A DNA stretch of 54,141 nt. Origin: Lachnospiraceae bacterium (GTDB lineage: Bacteria; Bacillota; Clostridia; Lachnospirales; Lachnospiraceae). The stretch lies in assembly GCA_016283275.1 (NCBI GenBank), contig JAEEMP010000023.1, positions 1 through 54,141 of the forward strand, read 5' to 3'. Position 1 is the stretch's first letter, and each line of letters opens with the position of its first letter. A program made the translations under genes and the position numbers. This document shows, in pieces, positions 17,022-25,873 of the stretch. The notes beneath the pieces were generated by a model. It was not told the DNA's origin. It did no database searches and worked only from the letters and a program-made list of their open reading frames with translations.

Positions 17022-17874
17022 AATAATGTCCTTTCACATAAAATGCAGGATAGCGTTCTTTAAGAAGCGTAACAAGTCTATCCTTTTTGTCTTTAGCGAC
17101 TATAGCAAATACCGTAGGCCCCGAACCGCTCATTATCGCGCGTGTTGCGCCGTTTTTCTCCATAAGATCTTCTATTTCGCCTATTATCGGATGAAGCGAC
17201 TTTGTGACATCTTCAAGAGAATTGCCCAGAAGCTTCGCCACGCTCTTTTGATTATCCGCCTTAAGTGCCTCGACCATAGCATCCACATCGGGATGATAAG
17301 GATCTTTAAGCTCATCGAATCGCTCGTACACTTCCTTCGTGGAAACATTTATATCGGGCTTGCATATTACGATCTCAGTACGGGAAGGCGAAGGAAGTTT
17401 TGTAAGTATCTCTCCTATCCCCTCACTTAATTTCGTGCCGCCTTCTATGCAGAAAGGCACATCCGCTCCGATCAGGACCCCGATCTTCTCAAGTTCTTCT
17501 GTCGATAACCCTGTCTCATAAAGTCTGTTAAGCCCGCGAAGCGTTGATGCCGCATCGGTGCTTCCTCCCGCCATTCCTGCGGCGATCGGGATATTCTTTA
17601 CAAGTTTTATCTTAACTCCGCCTTTTATCTTTGTACGGTCAAAGAACGCTTTTGCGGCTTTTGTGATTATATTCTCCCTGCCCGATTCTTCCTCGGCTTT
17701 AAGTTCGGCATTATCGAGCAAAAGAACGATACCGCCGTCTGTCTTTTCAAGCGTAAGCTCATCGTGAAGATCTATGGACTGCATTATCATCTTAACGTCG
17801 TGATAACCGTTTTCGCGTCTTCCCAATACATCTAATGACAGATTTATTTTTGCATAGGCTTTTTCTTTGATCAT
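17014..17874 (-). CDS. ispE: 4-diphosphocytidyl-2-C-methyl-D-erythritol kinase
   Basis: 286 residues. It phosphorylates CDP-ME in the non-mevalonate isoprenoid pathway. AYAKINLSLDVLGRRENGYHD at the N-terminus (first 27 residues, partly quoted) and the GHMP ATP loop PIAAGMAGGSTDAAS near residue 93 are diagnostic; the third motif is AIMSGSGPTVFA near 257. The start lacks a strong ribosome site (GCGAAAATC before ATG). It leads a three-gene run. Confidence 0.95.
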   Translation of the reverse strand: MIKEKAYAKINLSLDVLGRRENGYHDVKMIMQSIDLHDELTLEKTDGGIVLLLDNAELKAEEESGRENIITKAAKAFFDRTKIKGGVKIKLVKNIPIAAGMAGGSTDAASTLRGLNRLYETGLSTEELEKIGVLIGADVPFCIEGGTKLSEGIGEILTKLPSPSRTEIVICKPDINVSTKEVYERFDELKDPYHPDVDAMVEALKADNQKSVAKLLGNSLEDVTKSLHPIIGEIEDLMEKNGATRAIMSGSGPTVFAIVAKDKKDRLVTLLKERYPAFYVKGHYYD

Positions 17875-18013
17875 GATTTTCGCATTCTGTATGTTGTATA
17901 CAATATTCTTTAAACAATTGTACCATCTTTTTATTATTTTTAAAAATTTTTTCTTTATTCCTCTTTACTTTTTGAAGATTATATCCGATAAAAGAATTAG
18001 AAAAGTATCCTTG

Positions 18014-18028
18014 TCTCCATTTTGGAGA
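18014..18028. promoter_or_regulatory. Inverted repeat upstream of the gene at 18074
   Basis: TCTCCA - TTT - TGGAGA, 6-bp perfect arms, about 45 bp before the start codon. Upstream at about 17985-17995 is ATCCGATAA, which resembles the -10 of a sigma-28 flagellar promoter, but no TAAA -35 is found at the right distance. Confidence 0.35.
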
Positions 18029-18073
18029 TAATAACTATTCACCGATCGCACGGATGCGAAGAAAGGACACTCT

Positions 18074-18670
18074 ATGAACGTAAACGGAATTACGAAAGTA
18101 GGTGATAGTTATGCAGCTTACAACAGTAACGCTGTGAGGGAAGCTGAAGCGGCAGTCGAGGTTAAAGAAACCGAAGCCGAAGAAAACGGTGTTGTGTACG
18201 AGCCCGCTTTGGAGATCCCTACTCAAACCTACAAGGCCAACAGCGAGCTTATAGCAAAGCTCAAAGCTGATGCCGAGGCTCATTACAACCAGCTTCAGGA
18301 TATCGTTACGCAGCTTATTACCAAGCAGAGTAACGCTTATGCCACAGCCAATGACATCTGGACCTTCTTACGTGAAGGCAACTTCACCGTAGACGCAGAG
18401 ACAAAAGCTCAAGCTGAGGCAGATATCGCAGAAGACGGTTACTGGGGCGTTAAGGCAACCTCAGACAGGATCATCGATTTTGCTAATGCTCTTACAGGCG
18501 GAGACCCCTCCAAGATCGAAAGCATGCGCGATGCCTTTATAAAAGGCTACAAGGAGGCAGAAAAGACCTGGGGCGGAGAACTTCCCGAGATCTCAAAAAA
18601 GACCTACGAAGCTGTAATGCAGAAATTCGACGATTTACTGGCACAGGCCGGTTTAACATCAGAAAACTAA
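18074..18670 (+). CDS. Conserved protein of unknown function with flagellar-type N-terminus
   Basis: 198 residues, soluble, acidic, with GAAAGGA upstream of the ATG. The opening MNVNGITKVGDSYAAYNSNA resembles the short unstructured starts of flagellar regulators and hook-associated proteins. The core from about residue 55 is helical: YKANSELIAKLKADAEAH, then ITKQSNAYATANDIWTFL, FTVDAETKAQAEADIAEDG, YWGVKATSDRIIDFA and a TWGGELPEISKKTYEAVM tail. I recall similar uncharacterised proteins in Clostridia. No signal peptide or membrane segment is seen. It stands alone between two transcription boundaries and ends at a strong terminator. Confidence 0.75.
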   Translation: MNVNGITKVGDSYAAYNSNAVREAEAAVEVKETEAEENGVVYEPALEIPTQTYKANSELIAKLKADAEAHYNQLQDIVTQLITKQSNAYATANDIWTFLREGNFTVDAETKAQAEADIAEDGYWGVKATSDRIIDFANALTGGDPSKIESMRDAFIKGYKEAEKTWGGELPEISKKTYEAVMQKFDDLLAQAGLTSEN

Positions 18671-18683
18671 CAGCCCAACCCGC

Positions 18684-18717
18684 AAAAACACCGGTGACTT
18701 ACGTCGCCGGTGTTTTT
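18684..18717. terminator. Bidirectional terminator
   Basis: AAAAACACCGGtGAC - TTAC - GTCgCCGGTGTTTTT. The stem has A and T tracts on both sides and ends transcription of the gene at 18074 and, from the other side, of pyrD. Confidence 0.92.
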
Positions 18718-18721
18718 GTAT

Positions 18722-19621
18722 CTATACACAGCCTATTATTTCATTGATATCTTCAATACCGTGAGTCTTCATAAACTCCTCTATGCCGTTTACAACCTCG
18801 ACTGTTGTATTGGGATTCGTGAAGTTTGCGGCTCCTACCGCCACCATTGTGGCTCCCGCCATCATAAACTCGATAGCATCATCATAAGAGGCGATCCCAC
18901 CCATACCGATAGTCGGGATCTTAACCGCATGTGAAGCCTCATACACCATCCTGACCGCAACGGGTTTGATCGCGGGGCCGGACATTCCGCCGGTTTTATT
19001 GGCAAGCACAAACTTGCGTCTTTCGATATCTATCTTCATACCCGTGATCGTATTGATGAGAGATATCGCATCGGCTCCGCCTGCTTCGGCGGCCTTTGCC
19101 ATATCGGCGATCCTTGTGACATTGGGGCTTAACTTCATGATAACAGGCTGTTTTGCCTTCTTCTTGATCTCTTTCGTTATGCCAAAAAGGCAGTCGGCAT
19201 CCTGTCCGAAAGCTATCGCACCTTCTTTTACATTGGGACATGAAACATTGATCTCAAGCATATCAACCGGTTCATCTGCCAATCTTTCCACAACCTCAAG
19301 GTATTCTTCGACGGTTTTTCCACAAACATTTACTATTATCTTCGTATCAAACTTTTTCAAAAACGGGATATCTCTTTTACAGAAAACATCTATACCCGGA
19401 TTCTGAAGCCCTATGGCATTAAGCATGCCGCCGTACACTTCACATACTCTCGGTGTGGGATTTCCCGGCCACGGCACGCTTGCCACACCCTTTGTGGTAA
19501 CCGCACCGAGTCTGTTCAGATCCGCGAATTCGCAATATTCCATACCCGATCCGAAGGTTCCCGAAGCAGTGGTGACCGGATTTTTAAATTCAACACCCGC
19601 AATACTTACCTTTGTATTCAT
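18722..19621 (-). CDS. pyrD: Dihydroorotate dehydrogenase B, catalytic subunit
   Basis: 299 residues. It oxidises dihydroorotate to orotate in pyrimidine synthesis, passing electrons through FMN to PyrK. NPVTTASGTFGSG is at the N-terminus; MLEINVSCPNVKEG holds the catalytic Cys that marks the class 1B enzyme; INTITGMKIDIERRK and GMGGIASYDDAIEFMMAGA follow. The ATG overlaps the pyrK stop (TGATG), so the two subunits are made together. Confidence 0.96.
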   Translation of the reverse strand: MNTKVSIAGVEFKNPVTTASGTFGSGMEYCEFADLNRLGAVTTKGVASVPWPGNPTPRVCEVYGGMLNAIGLQNPGIDVFCKRDIPFLKKFDTKIIVNVCGKTVEEYLEVVERLADEPVDMLEINVSCPNVKEGAIAFGQDADCLFGITKEIKKKAKQPVIMKLSPNVTRIADMAKAAEAGGADAISLINTITGMKIDIERRKFVLANKTGGMSGPAIKPVAVRMVYEASHAVKIPTIGMGGIASYDDAIEFMMAGATMVAVGAANFTNPNTTVEVVNGIEEFMKTHGIEDINEIIGCV

Positions 19622-20394
19622 CAGATTTCCACCTCTCTTGCATCAAATACGGGACCTTCCGTACATACACGCGCATTGTTGACATGTGAATGCACATCCT
19701 TTTTGACAGTCTTGCATACACAGCCCAAACATGCGCCGACACCGCAGGCCATTCTTTCCTCGAGCGATATGTATGCATCTTTGCCCTTTTCCCCCGCAAA
19801 ATTCTTGACCGCTTTAAGCATCGGCATCGGTCCGCAGGCACAGATCACATCAAAATCAATGTCATGTTCTTTTACCGCATCAAGGACATTGCCCTTCGTA
19901 CCTACACTTCCGTCTTCGGTCGCAATATAAACTTTTCCGAATTTTTCAAAGTCTTCCTTAAGAAAAAGAACGCTGTCCCTGTAACCGAATATACCCAAAA
20001 CTTCTGTACCGTTTGCCTTTAGGGTCTTTAAAAGTTCAAGCATAGGCGGGATACCGATACCTCCGCCGGTTACGATCACTTTCTTTCCTTTTAATGCATT
20101 TATATCGTATCCGTTGCCGAGCGGGGCAAGAATACGCACAAGATCTCCCTTTTTATATGTTGAAAACTCCTTTGTACCCTTGCCTGCTATACGAAATACA
20201 AATCTAAGCTCATCGTCCGACTTCTCGCAGATACTGATCGGTCTCGGAAGAAGAGTGGACGGGTTCTTCGGGTATATCATTGCGAACTGACCCGGGACCG
20301 CTTCTTTTGCTGACTTTGCACTTACCGTCATATCAAATATCAAAGGGGCAATTTCTTTAACCGACACAACTGTCGCTTCCTCATACATCTTCAT
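19621..20394 (-). CDS. pyrK: Dihydroorotate dehydrogenase B, electron transfer subunit
   Basis: 257 residues. It carries electrons from PyrD to NAD+ through FAD and a [2Fe-2S] cluster. RPISICEKSDD gives the FAD site, VTGGGIGIPPMLELLK the NAD-binding loop, and ACGVGACLGCVCKT plus a later VCTEGPVFD give the four cluster cysteines. It overlaps pyrC by 14 bp. Confidence 0.96.
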   Translation of the reverse strand: MKMYEEATVVSVKEIAPLIFDMTVSAKSAKEAVPGQFAMIYPKNPSTLLPRPISICEKSDDELRFVFRIAGKGTKEFSTYKKGDLVRILAPLGNGYDINALKGKKVIVTGGGIGIPPMLELLKTLKANGTEVLGIFGYRDSVLFLKEDFEKFGKVYIATEDGSVGTKGNVLDAVKEHDIDFDVICACGPMPMLKAVKNFAGEKGKDAYISLEERMACGVGACLGCVCKTVKKDVHSHVNNARVCTEGPVFDAREVEI

Positions 20395-21652
20395 ATACGA
20401 TTCTTCCTCCGCAAATGGTATACTTGATCTTTCCCGTCATTTCCCTGCCTGCAAACGGCGTGTTAAAGGATCTCGATACGCTTTTATCGAATACCCATTT
20501 TTCGGACATAGAGAATATCGCAATATCGGCAGGATCTCCCTCATTGATCGCGGGACACTTCATGTTGTAAATACTTCTCGGCCCCACGGATAACAGTTCT
20601 ATAAGCCTGTATATGCTTATATGGCCCTCTTTGACAAGTTTTTCAAAGCCCAGTGAAAATGCGGTCTCAAGCCCGATTATCCCCGAAGGGGCTTTGGTGA
20701 GCGGAAGTTGCTTTTCGTTTAAGGCATGTGGTGCATGATCCGTCGCAATACAGCATATCGTGCCGTCTTTAATGCCTTCGATGACAGAAAGCCTGTCTTC
20801 CTCGGTACGAAGCGGCGGATTCATCTTGGCATTGCTTCCGTATTCAAATAAAGCCGTTTCCGTAAGCGAGAAATGGTGCGGTGTCACTTCCGCGTATATA
20901 TTGTCGTAGCCATCTTTATGCGCTTTTCGTATAAGTTCAACGGCTCCCGCCGTGCTTACATGCTGCACATCGAGCTTTGCACCCGTTTCTTTTGCTATCT
21001 CGATATCACGTCTTACTATCGAAACCTCGGCTTCGGAAGGGGCTCCGAAAAGATTATAGTGATTGCTCGCAAAGCCGGAATTGATGCCGTTTTCTTTTAT
21101 CATCGTCCTGTCTTCCTCATGAAGACTTATGGGAACGTCAAGTTCCTTGCACTTGATCATGGCTTTTTTAAGAAGATCCGCATTCATGATCGGGATGCCG
21201 TCATCGGTAAAACCGACCGCACCGTGCTTTTTAAGATTCACCATGTCGGTGAGTTCTTCACCTTTAAGGCCTTTGGTGACCGTAGCGCAGGTAAATACAT
21301 GAATGCCTGTGTTCAAGCCCTTATTCTGCACGTAGGAAAGAGTTTCCTCATTGTCGATGGCGGGATCCGTATTGGCCATCATGACCACACCGGTATAACC
21401 TCCGCGCTTTGCTGCAGCCGCACCGGTATATATATCTTCCTTGTGAGTAAATCCGGGATCGCGAAAGTGTACGTGAATATCGAAAAATCCGGGGCAGGCA
21501 TAAAGCCCTGTCGCATCTATGACCTTTTCATCCGCATCGTTAAGCGTATTTGCTTTTGCAAAAGAAGCAACCCTTCCGTCCGATATGAGGATATCGCACT
21601 GTTCCGCAGTCTTTGCAATCGGATTAATGTAACTTACATTTTTTATGATCAA
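20381..21652 (-). CDS. pyrC: Dihydroorotase
   Basis: 423 residues. A zinc amidohydrolase that closes the ring of carbamoyl-aspartate. FDIHVHFRDPGFTHKED holds the metal His pair; SLHEED, VQHVSTAGAVELIR and CIATDHAPH supply the other metal ligands and the catalytic Asp. The start codon is TTG at 21652 with AAGGAG 7 bases upstream; no in-frame ATG is placed better. It is the first gene of pyrC-pyrK-pyrD. The other pyr genes are not in the window. Confidence 0.95.
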   Translation of the reverse strand: MIIKNVSYINPIAKTAEQCDILISDGRVASFAKANTLNDADEKVIDATGLYACPGFFDIHVHFRDPGFTHKEDIYTGAAAAKRGGYTGVVMMANTDPAIDNEETLSYVQNKGLNTGIHVFTCATVTKGLKGEELTDMVNLKKHGAVGFTDDGIPIMNADLLKKAMIKCKELDVPISLHEEDRTMIKENGINSGFASNHYNLFGAPSEAEVSIVRRDIEIAKETGAKLDVQHVSTAGAVELIRKAHKDGYDNIYAEVTPHHFSLTETALFEYGSNAKMNPPLRTEEDRLSVIEGIKDGTICCIATDHAPHALNEKQLPLTKAPSGIIGLETAFSLGFEKLVKEGHISIYRLIELLSVGPRSIYNMKCPAINEGDPADIAIFSMSEKWVFDKSVSRSFNTPFAGREMTGKIKYTICGGRIVYEDV

Positions 21653-21711
21653 AGCTTTTCTCCTTATTTATATTAACTTTGTTAAGTGTATCAAAAATTT
21701 TCACCTCTGTC

Positions 21712-21740
21712 TTGCACTACTTTTATTTAGTCATTATAAT
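21712..21740 (+). promoter_or_regulatory. Strong candidate promoter of plsC
   Basis: TTGCAC (21712-21717), 17 bases, then a perfect TATAAT (21735-21740). The transcription start would fall near 21747, inside the palindrome described next. Confidence 0.75.
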
Positions 21741-21741
21741 G

Positions 21742-21764
21742 GATGTAGTTTTTGAAACTACATC
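21742..21764. promoter_or_regulatory. 23-bp palindrome over the plsC transcription start
   Basis: GATGTAGTTT - TTG - AAACTACATC has 10-bp perfect arms and begins one base after the -10 box. That is a classic repressor-site position. It does not match the FapR consensus that I know. If transcribed it would also fold as a 5' hairpin, which could stabilise the mRNA. Confidence 0.6.
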
Positions 21765-21802
21765 AAGCAAATGCTGATGCGGTCTCACTTCGGAGGCTTT
21801 AA

Positions 21803-22540
21803 ATGATACGTTTTCTGCTTGCAATTACATGGACCGTTTTGTTTCTGATCCTTTCAATACCGGTCATCATAGTGGAATGGATAATAGGTTTCTTTGCGCC
21901 GAAGGCAAAAGCTGTTTCTTCGCAGTGGATAGTGACCAATGCATTCCGCGTTCTTATATTTCTGGCAGGCACAAAGCTTACGATCATCGGAAAAGAAAAC
22001 GTACCTCTCGATCGTCCCGTTTTATATGCACCAAATCACAGAAGTATATTCGACATTATAATAACCTATACACTTGTGCCACGTCAGACCGGATATGTGG
22101 CCAAAAAAGAGACAAAGCGCATCCCGATCTTCAGTATCTGGATGGCTTTTATGAATTGCCTTTTCCTGGACCGCTCGGATCTTCGTGACGGCTTAAGAGT
22201 GATAAATAAAGCTACGGAACTTATTAAAAACGGTTCAAGCATATGTATTTTCCCCGAAGGTACCCGTAACAAGACCGATAATCCTCTCGGTGAGCACTTC
22301 CACGACGGAAGCCTTAAGATCGCGGAAAAGGCTCAGTGCCCTATAATCCCCGTCAGCATCAACAATTCAGATGATATTTTTGAAGCTCATCTTCCCAAAG
22401 TAAAGAAAACCCACGTGATCATCGAATACGGTAAGCCGATCGAGACACAGGGACTTTCTCATCTTAAATTCCGTGAGGTCTGCAACGAAGTACAGACCAT
22501 CCTGACAGACACATATTTAAAAAACAAAGAACTTGTATAA
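21803..22540 (+). CDS. plsC: 1-acyl-glycerol-3-phosphate acyltransferase
   Basis: 245 residues. It adds the second acyl chain in phospholipid synthesis at the inner face of the membrane. One or two N-terminal membrane segments come first, then NHRSIFD (the HX4D catalytic motif, about residue 75) and IFPEGTRN (about residue 152), both diagnostic for PlsC. The start ATG follows CGGAGG. It precedes a GGDEF gene on the same strand, with 16 bp between them. Confidence 0.92.
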   Translation: MIRFLLAITWTVLFLILSIPVIIVEWIIGFFAPKAKAVSSQWIVTNAFRVLIFLAGTKLTIIGKENVPLDRPVLYAPNHRSIFDIIITYTLVPRQTGYVAKKETKRIPIFSIWMAFMNCLFLDRSDLRDGLRVINKATELIKNGSSICIFPEGTRNKTDNPLGEHFHDGSLKIAEKAQCPIIPVSINNSDDIFEAHLPKVKKTHVIIEYGKPIETQGLSHLKFREVCNEVQTILTDTYLKNKELV

Positions 22541-22556
22541 TAAGGGAGTCATTATC

Positions 22557-23648
22557 ATGTACGATTATTTTGTCAATAATTTCGGAGTTCTCGTGTGCTC
22601 CGTCGGACTTATCATAATGCTTCTGTTTAACCGCGGTTCCAAGCGGGATCTTAAGGGCACGATGCTTATAATCGCATTGTCTCTTTTGATCCTTACAATA
22701 ACCGAAAGTACGGAAAGATCGTTAGGATACGCCGGCGATCACAGCAGATACAGAATATTCCTTGCGGTTTCCGGGTATATTTTAAGAACGATCCCCATGT
22801 ACTGTCTTATCATGTACCTTTGTAAATCCCAAAAAGCCAGACTGCTCTTCTCGATCCCCATCCTTCTTGATGTGATCGTATGTGTGATAAACCTCTGGTA
22901 CCCGATACTGTTTAAATATGACAACACCGGTCACTTTATAAGAGGCCCGCTCGGATATTTTACTCATACGGTCGGCCTTTTATATATGGTCATAATGCTT
23001 GAACGGACCATCAGGCTCTTTAAAGAAAGAAGCATCCAGGAAGCTATAATAATACTTTATGTTTCAGCCGTTACCGTGTTCGCGCTTTGCATGGAGACTT
23101 TCGGACAGTCCGAATATCTTATAAGCACCGCTATGGCTGCCGGATTTTTGATGTATTACATGTTTATGCAGGTTCAGTTTTCATCGAGAGATCCGCTCAC
23201 AAACCTGTTAAACCGTTCTGCTTTCTATTCCGATTCCGAAAAAAGATTTACCGATATCCGCGGGATCATATCCATCGATATGAATGAGCTCAAATGGATC
23301 AATGATACAAAGGGGCACGCGGCAGGCGATGAAGCATTAAAGACCGTATCCACAGCACTTCATGACGGGCTCGGCAGTAAATTTCCGTTATACCGTGTGG
23401 GCGGAGATGAATTTGTGGCGATCTGTTATGTCAAGGATATCGAAAAGGCAAAAGAAGCCATTGAAAGGGCCAGAGAAGAACTGGCAAAGACACCTTACTG
23501 CTGCGCTTTCGGTTTATCGTTTGAAGATAACGGCGTCAACATCAGCATCGATACACATCTTAAAAATGCCGACATTGAAATGTATGAAGACAAAAAACGA
23601 TTAAAGGAAGAAGCGGAAGCAAACGGAACGGCACTGCACTTAAGATAA
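22557..23648 (+). CDS. Membrane-bound diguanylate cyclase (GGDEF)
   Basis: The start ATG at 22557 is 8 bases after GGGAG. 363 residues: seven or so membrane helices (first ~210 residues) followed by a GGDEF domain. DPLTNLLNRSAFY opens the domain, ISIDMNELKWINDTKGHAAGD binds metal, and YRVGGDEF is the intact active site near residue 288. The RxxD inhibition site that usually lies five residues before it is absent (SKFP instead), so product feedback is unlikely. It makes c-di-GMP in response to an unknown membrane signal. Confidence 0.9.
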   Translation: MYDYFVNNFGVLVCSVGLIIMLLFNRGSKRDLKGTMLIIALSLLILTITESTERSLGYAGDHSRYRIFLAVSGYILRTIPMYCLIMYLCKSQKARLLFSIPILLDVIVCVINLWYPILFKYDNTGHFIRGPLGYFTHTVGLLYMVIMLERTIRLFKERSIQEAIIILYVSAVTVFALCMETFGQSEYLISTAMAAGFLMYYMFMQVQFSSRDPLTNLLNRSAFYSDSEKRFTDIRGIISIDMNELKWINDTKGHAAGDEALKTVSTALHDGLGSKFPLYRVGGDEFVAICYVKDIEKAKEAIERAREELAKTPYCCAFGLSFEDNGVNISIDTHLKNADIEMYEDKKRLKEEAEANGTALHLR

Positions 23649-23672
23649 AAACAAAAGAAAATGATAATATAA

Positions 23673-23706
23673 AAAATATGCGGCCTCTTTTGAGACCGCA
23701 TATTTT
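23673..23706. terminator. Bidirectional terminator between convergent genes
   Basis: AAAATATGCGGcCTC - TTTT - GAGaCCGCATATTTT. It separates the GGDEF gene from the alcohol dehydrogenase gene. Confidence 0.9.
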
Positions 23707-24884
23707 CACGCCTTAGGCTCCGCAAGTTTAAGAATGTCCACAAACTTTTCCGCATCGATCGGAATATAGTGGCCGACAGGTCTCGTGTCATTATTCGTGG
23801 CACGAAGAGCCATTTCCTCAAAATGTTCGGATCCTATATTCAACTCGGCAAGAGTTGTCGCAAGTTTAAGGTCGTTGCCGTAAAAGGCTTTCAACCTGTC
23901 CGAAAGAAACAGAGCCATTTCTTTCTCAGTATAATCATGGTAATCGATTCCCAATATCCTGTTTGCAAGCTGTGCAAGTTTTCCGGGCTTAGCCTCTGCC
24001 ATATATTTTGTCCAGGCAACAAGCGTTACTGCCATTCCTTCGCCATGAGTGATGCCGTATTGTGCACTTAATTCATGCTCTATCCTGTGTGAGGCCCAAT
24101 CACCCACACGGCCGGTATCCAGAAGATTATTGTGTGCTATGGTTGCCGTCCACTGGATCTCCGCTCTTACATCAAGGTTATTCGGCTCTTTTACGATACG
24201 ACGCCCGTTTAACACAATACTTTTTATGGCTCCCTCGATCAGATAATCGGTAATATCGACATGCTCAACGTCCGTAAAATATCTTTCAAGCAAATGAGCC
24301 AGGATATCCGCAACGCCTACAGCCGTTTGATAAGCAGGGAGGGTAAGTGTATATGCGGGATCCATTATCGCAAATTTCGGAATTATCTTATCGTCTTCAA
24401 AACCCTTCTTAAACAATCCGTTTGAGAGGATAGCCGCATTTGATGTTTCGGAACCGCTTGAGGGCAATGTTGATATAACACCTATATTTACCACTTCATC
24501 GGGAACAACATCCTTAACAAAATAATCCCAGACATCACCGTCATATTTTAGGCCGAGTGCAGTGGCTTTCGCAGTGTCTATGGAACTGCCTCCGCCTACC
24601 GCGAGCACAAGGTCAACCGAATTCTTTCTGCCTTCTTCGACAAGTTTTCTTACAAGTTCTATACTCGGGTTCGGGACCACGTCACCGCTTTCGATAAGTT
24701 TTATATTGTTCTTCGCGGTTATATCGTGAACCTTATCGTATATGCCCAGAGTTTTTATAAAATCGCCGCTGTATACCAAAAGAACGGAAGTAGTCTTAAG
24801 CTCTTTAAAGAAGTTCTCAAGATTATCTATCGCTCCCTTTCCGAAGGCTACTTTTGCGGGATTATGATATACAAAATTGATCAT
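23706..24884 (-). CDS. Iron-containing alcohol dehydrogenase (BdhA/YugJ-like)
   Basis: Start ATG at 24884 behind AAAGGAG. 392 residues. VNFVYHNPAKVAFGKGA-type N-terminus (here MINFVYHNP), the nucleotide loop AVGGGSSIDTAKA, and the metal ligands in GVADILAHLLERYF and HRIEHELSAQYGITHGEGMAV are all present. It would reduce an aldehyde to an alcohol with NAD(P)H, butanol or ethanol being likely in a fermenter. It is a single-gene unit between two hairpins. Confidence 0.93.
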   Translation of the reverse strand: MINFVYHNPAKVAFGKGAIDNLENFFKELKTTSVLLVYSGDFIKTLGIYDKVHDITAKNNIKLIESGDVVPNPSIELVRKLVEEGRKNSVDLVLAVGGGSSIDTAKATALGLKYDGDVWDYFVKDVVPDEVVNIGVISTLPSSGSETSNAAILSNGLFKKGFEDDKIIPKFAIMDPAYTLTLPAYQTAVGVADILAHLLERYFTDVEHVDITDYLIEGAIKSIVLNGRRIVKEPNNLDVRAEIQWTATIAHNNLLDTGRVGDWASHRIEHELSAQYGITHGEGMAVTLVAWTKYMAEAKPGKLAQLANRILGIDYHDYTEKEMALFLSDRLKAFYGNDLKLATTLAELNIGSEHFEEMALRATNNDTRPVGHYIPIDAEKFVDILKLAEPKA

Positions 24885-24902
24885 ATGGTCTCCTTTTATA
24901 AA

Positions 24903-24935
24903 TTCCGGCAAGTACACCGTCATGCACTTGCCGAA
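24903..24935 (-). terminator. Hairpin after metQ, terminator-like
   Basis: TTcCGGCAAGTaCA - CCGTCA - TGcACTTGCCGaAA pairs well. The T tract after it on the minus strand is weak, so it may slow transcription or stabilise the metQ end rather than stop polymerase fully. Confidence 0.6.
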
Positions 24936-24952
24936 ATTTCATTCTTTATAGC

Positions 24953-25852
24953 CTACTGTACGGGTACAACAGCTCCGTCATAAGTGTTGTTGATGAAATC
25001 CTGGATCTCCTGAGACTGAAGTGCTGCTACAAGTTCCTTAAGCGCGGGGTTATCTGCGTTCTCTGCCTTTGCTACCACGATGTTCTTGTATGTCTGTGCA
25101 GCAACACCGTCAGCCTTTTCAACAGCAAGAGCATCCTTTACGGAAAGACCGCCTTCAAGTGCGTAGTTACCGTTGATGATCGCATAATCAAGGTCGGGAA
25201 GTGAACGGACAAGCTGCTCGGGAGCGATCTCCTTGATATCAATGCTCTTGGGATTATCAACGATATCTTCGATCGTAGCTGTGATATCTGCGCCTTCTTT
25301 TAGAGTTATAATGCCTTCCTGCTGAAGAAGGAGCAATGCCCTCGCTTCGTTCGTGGCATTGTTGGGAACACCGATAACAGCTCCTTCAGGTAATGCGGAA
25401 AGATCGGATAATCTGCCTGCATAAAGACCGAAAGGCTCATAGTGTGTAGCACCTATCGATACAAGGTCCGTACCATTTTCTTCGTTGAAGCTGTTTAAGA
25501 AAGGAGTGTGCTGGAAGAAATTTGCATCAAGGCTTCCGTCTGCCACACCTGTGTTGGGTGTTACAACATCTTCAAGTTCGATTATCTCAAGTTTGATACC
25601 TTTAGCTTCCAAAATGGGAGCAACTTCTCTTAAAAGTTCCGCATGAGGTGTTACGCTTGCACCGATCTTAAGTGTAACGGTCTCGGTCGATGCTGCTGCC
25701 GCGGGAGCGCTCTCATCGGATACCACCGTTGTGTTGTTTTCTTTTTCGGCCGATGCCTGAGCCGATCCGCATCCTGCGAATACGGATAAGCCAAGCACAA
25801 GGGCGAGGCCGGTTGCTATAATTCTCTTAATTTTAAAATCTGTCTTTTTCAT
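24953..25852 (-). CDS. metQ: Methionine-binding lipoprotein (NlpA family)
   Basis: 299 residues. The signal peptide ends in FAGC (lipobox). The mature part fits MetQ: LKIGASVTPHAELLREVAPIL, FFQHTPFLNSFNEENG, and IGVPNNATNEARALLLLQ. It binds methionine or a related compound outside the membrane and feeds MetI/MetN. GGAGGAAA precedes the ATG. Last gene of the transporter operon, consistent with its higher demand only if the hairpin behind it stabilises the message. Confidence 0.93.
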   Translation of the reverse strand: MKKTDFKIKRIIATGLALVLGLSVFAGCGSAQASAEKENNTTVVSDESAPAAAASTETVTLKIGASVTPHAELLREVAPILEAKGIKLEIIELEDVVTPNTGVADGSLDANFFQHTPFLNSFNEENGTDLVSIGATHYEPFGLYAGRLSDLSALPEGAVIGVPNNATNEARALLLLQQEGIITLKEGADITATIEDIVDNPKSIDIKEIAPEQLVRSLPDLDYAIINGNYALEGGLSVKDALAVEKADGVAAQTYKNIVVAKAENADNPALKELVAALQSQEIQDFINNTYDGAVVPVQ

Positions 25853-25873
25853 GATAATTTTTCCTCCTAAATA

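Noticed and set aside
20873-21676. 267-codon plus-strand frame opposite pyrC
   Set aside because: It lies entirely antisense to a certain gene, has no family signature, and arises from codon bias.
21660-21695. Promoter TTGATA-16-TATAAA for pyrC
   Set aside because: The transcript would start within the ribosome-binding site, leaving no leader for the TTG start codon; a promoter further upstream is more likely.
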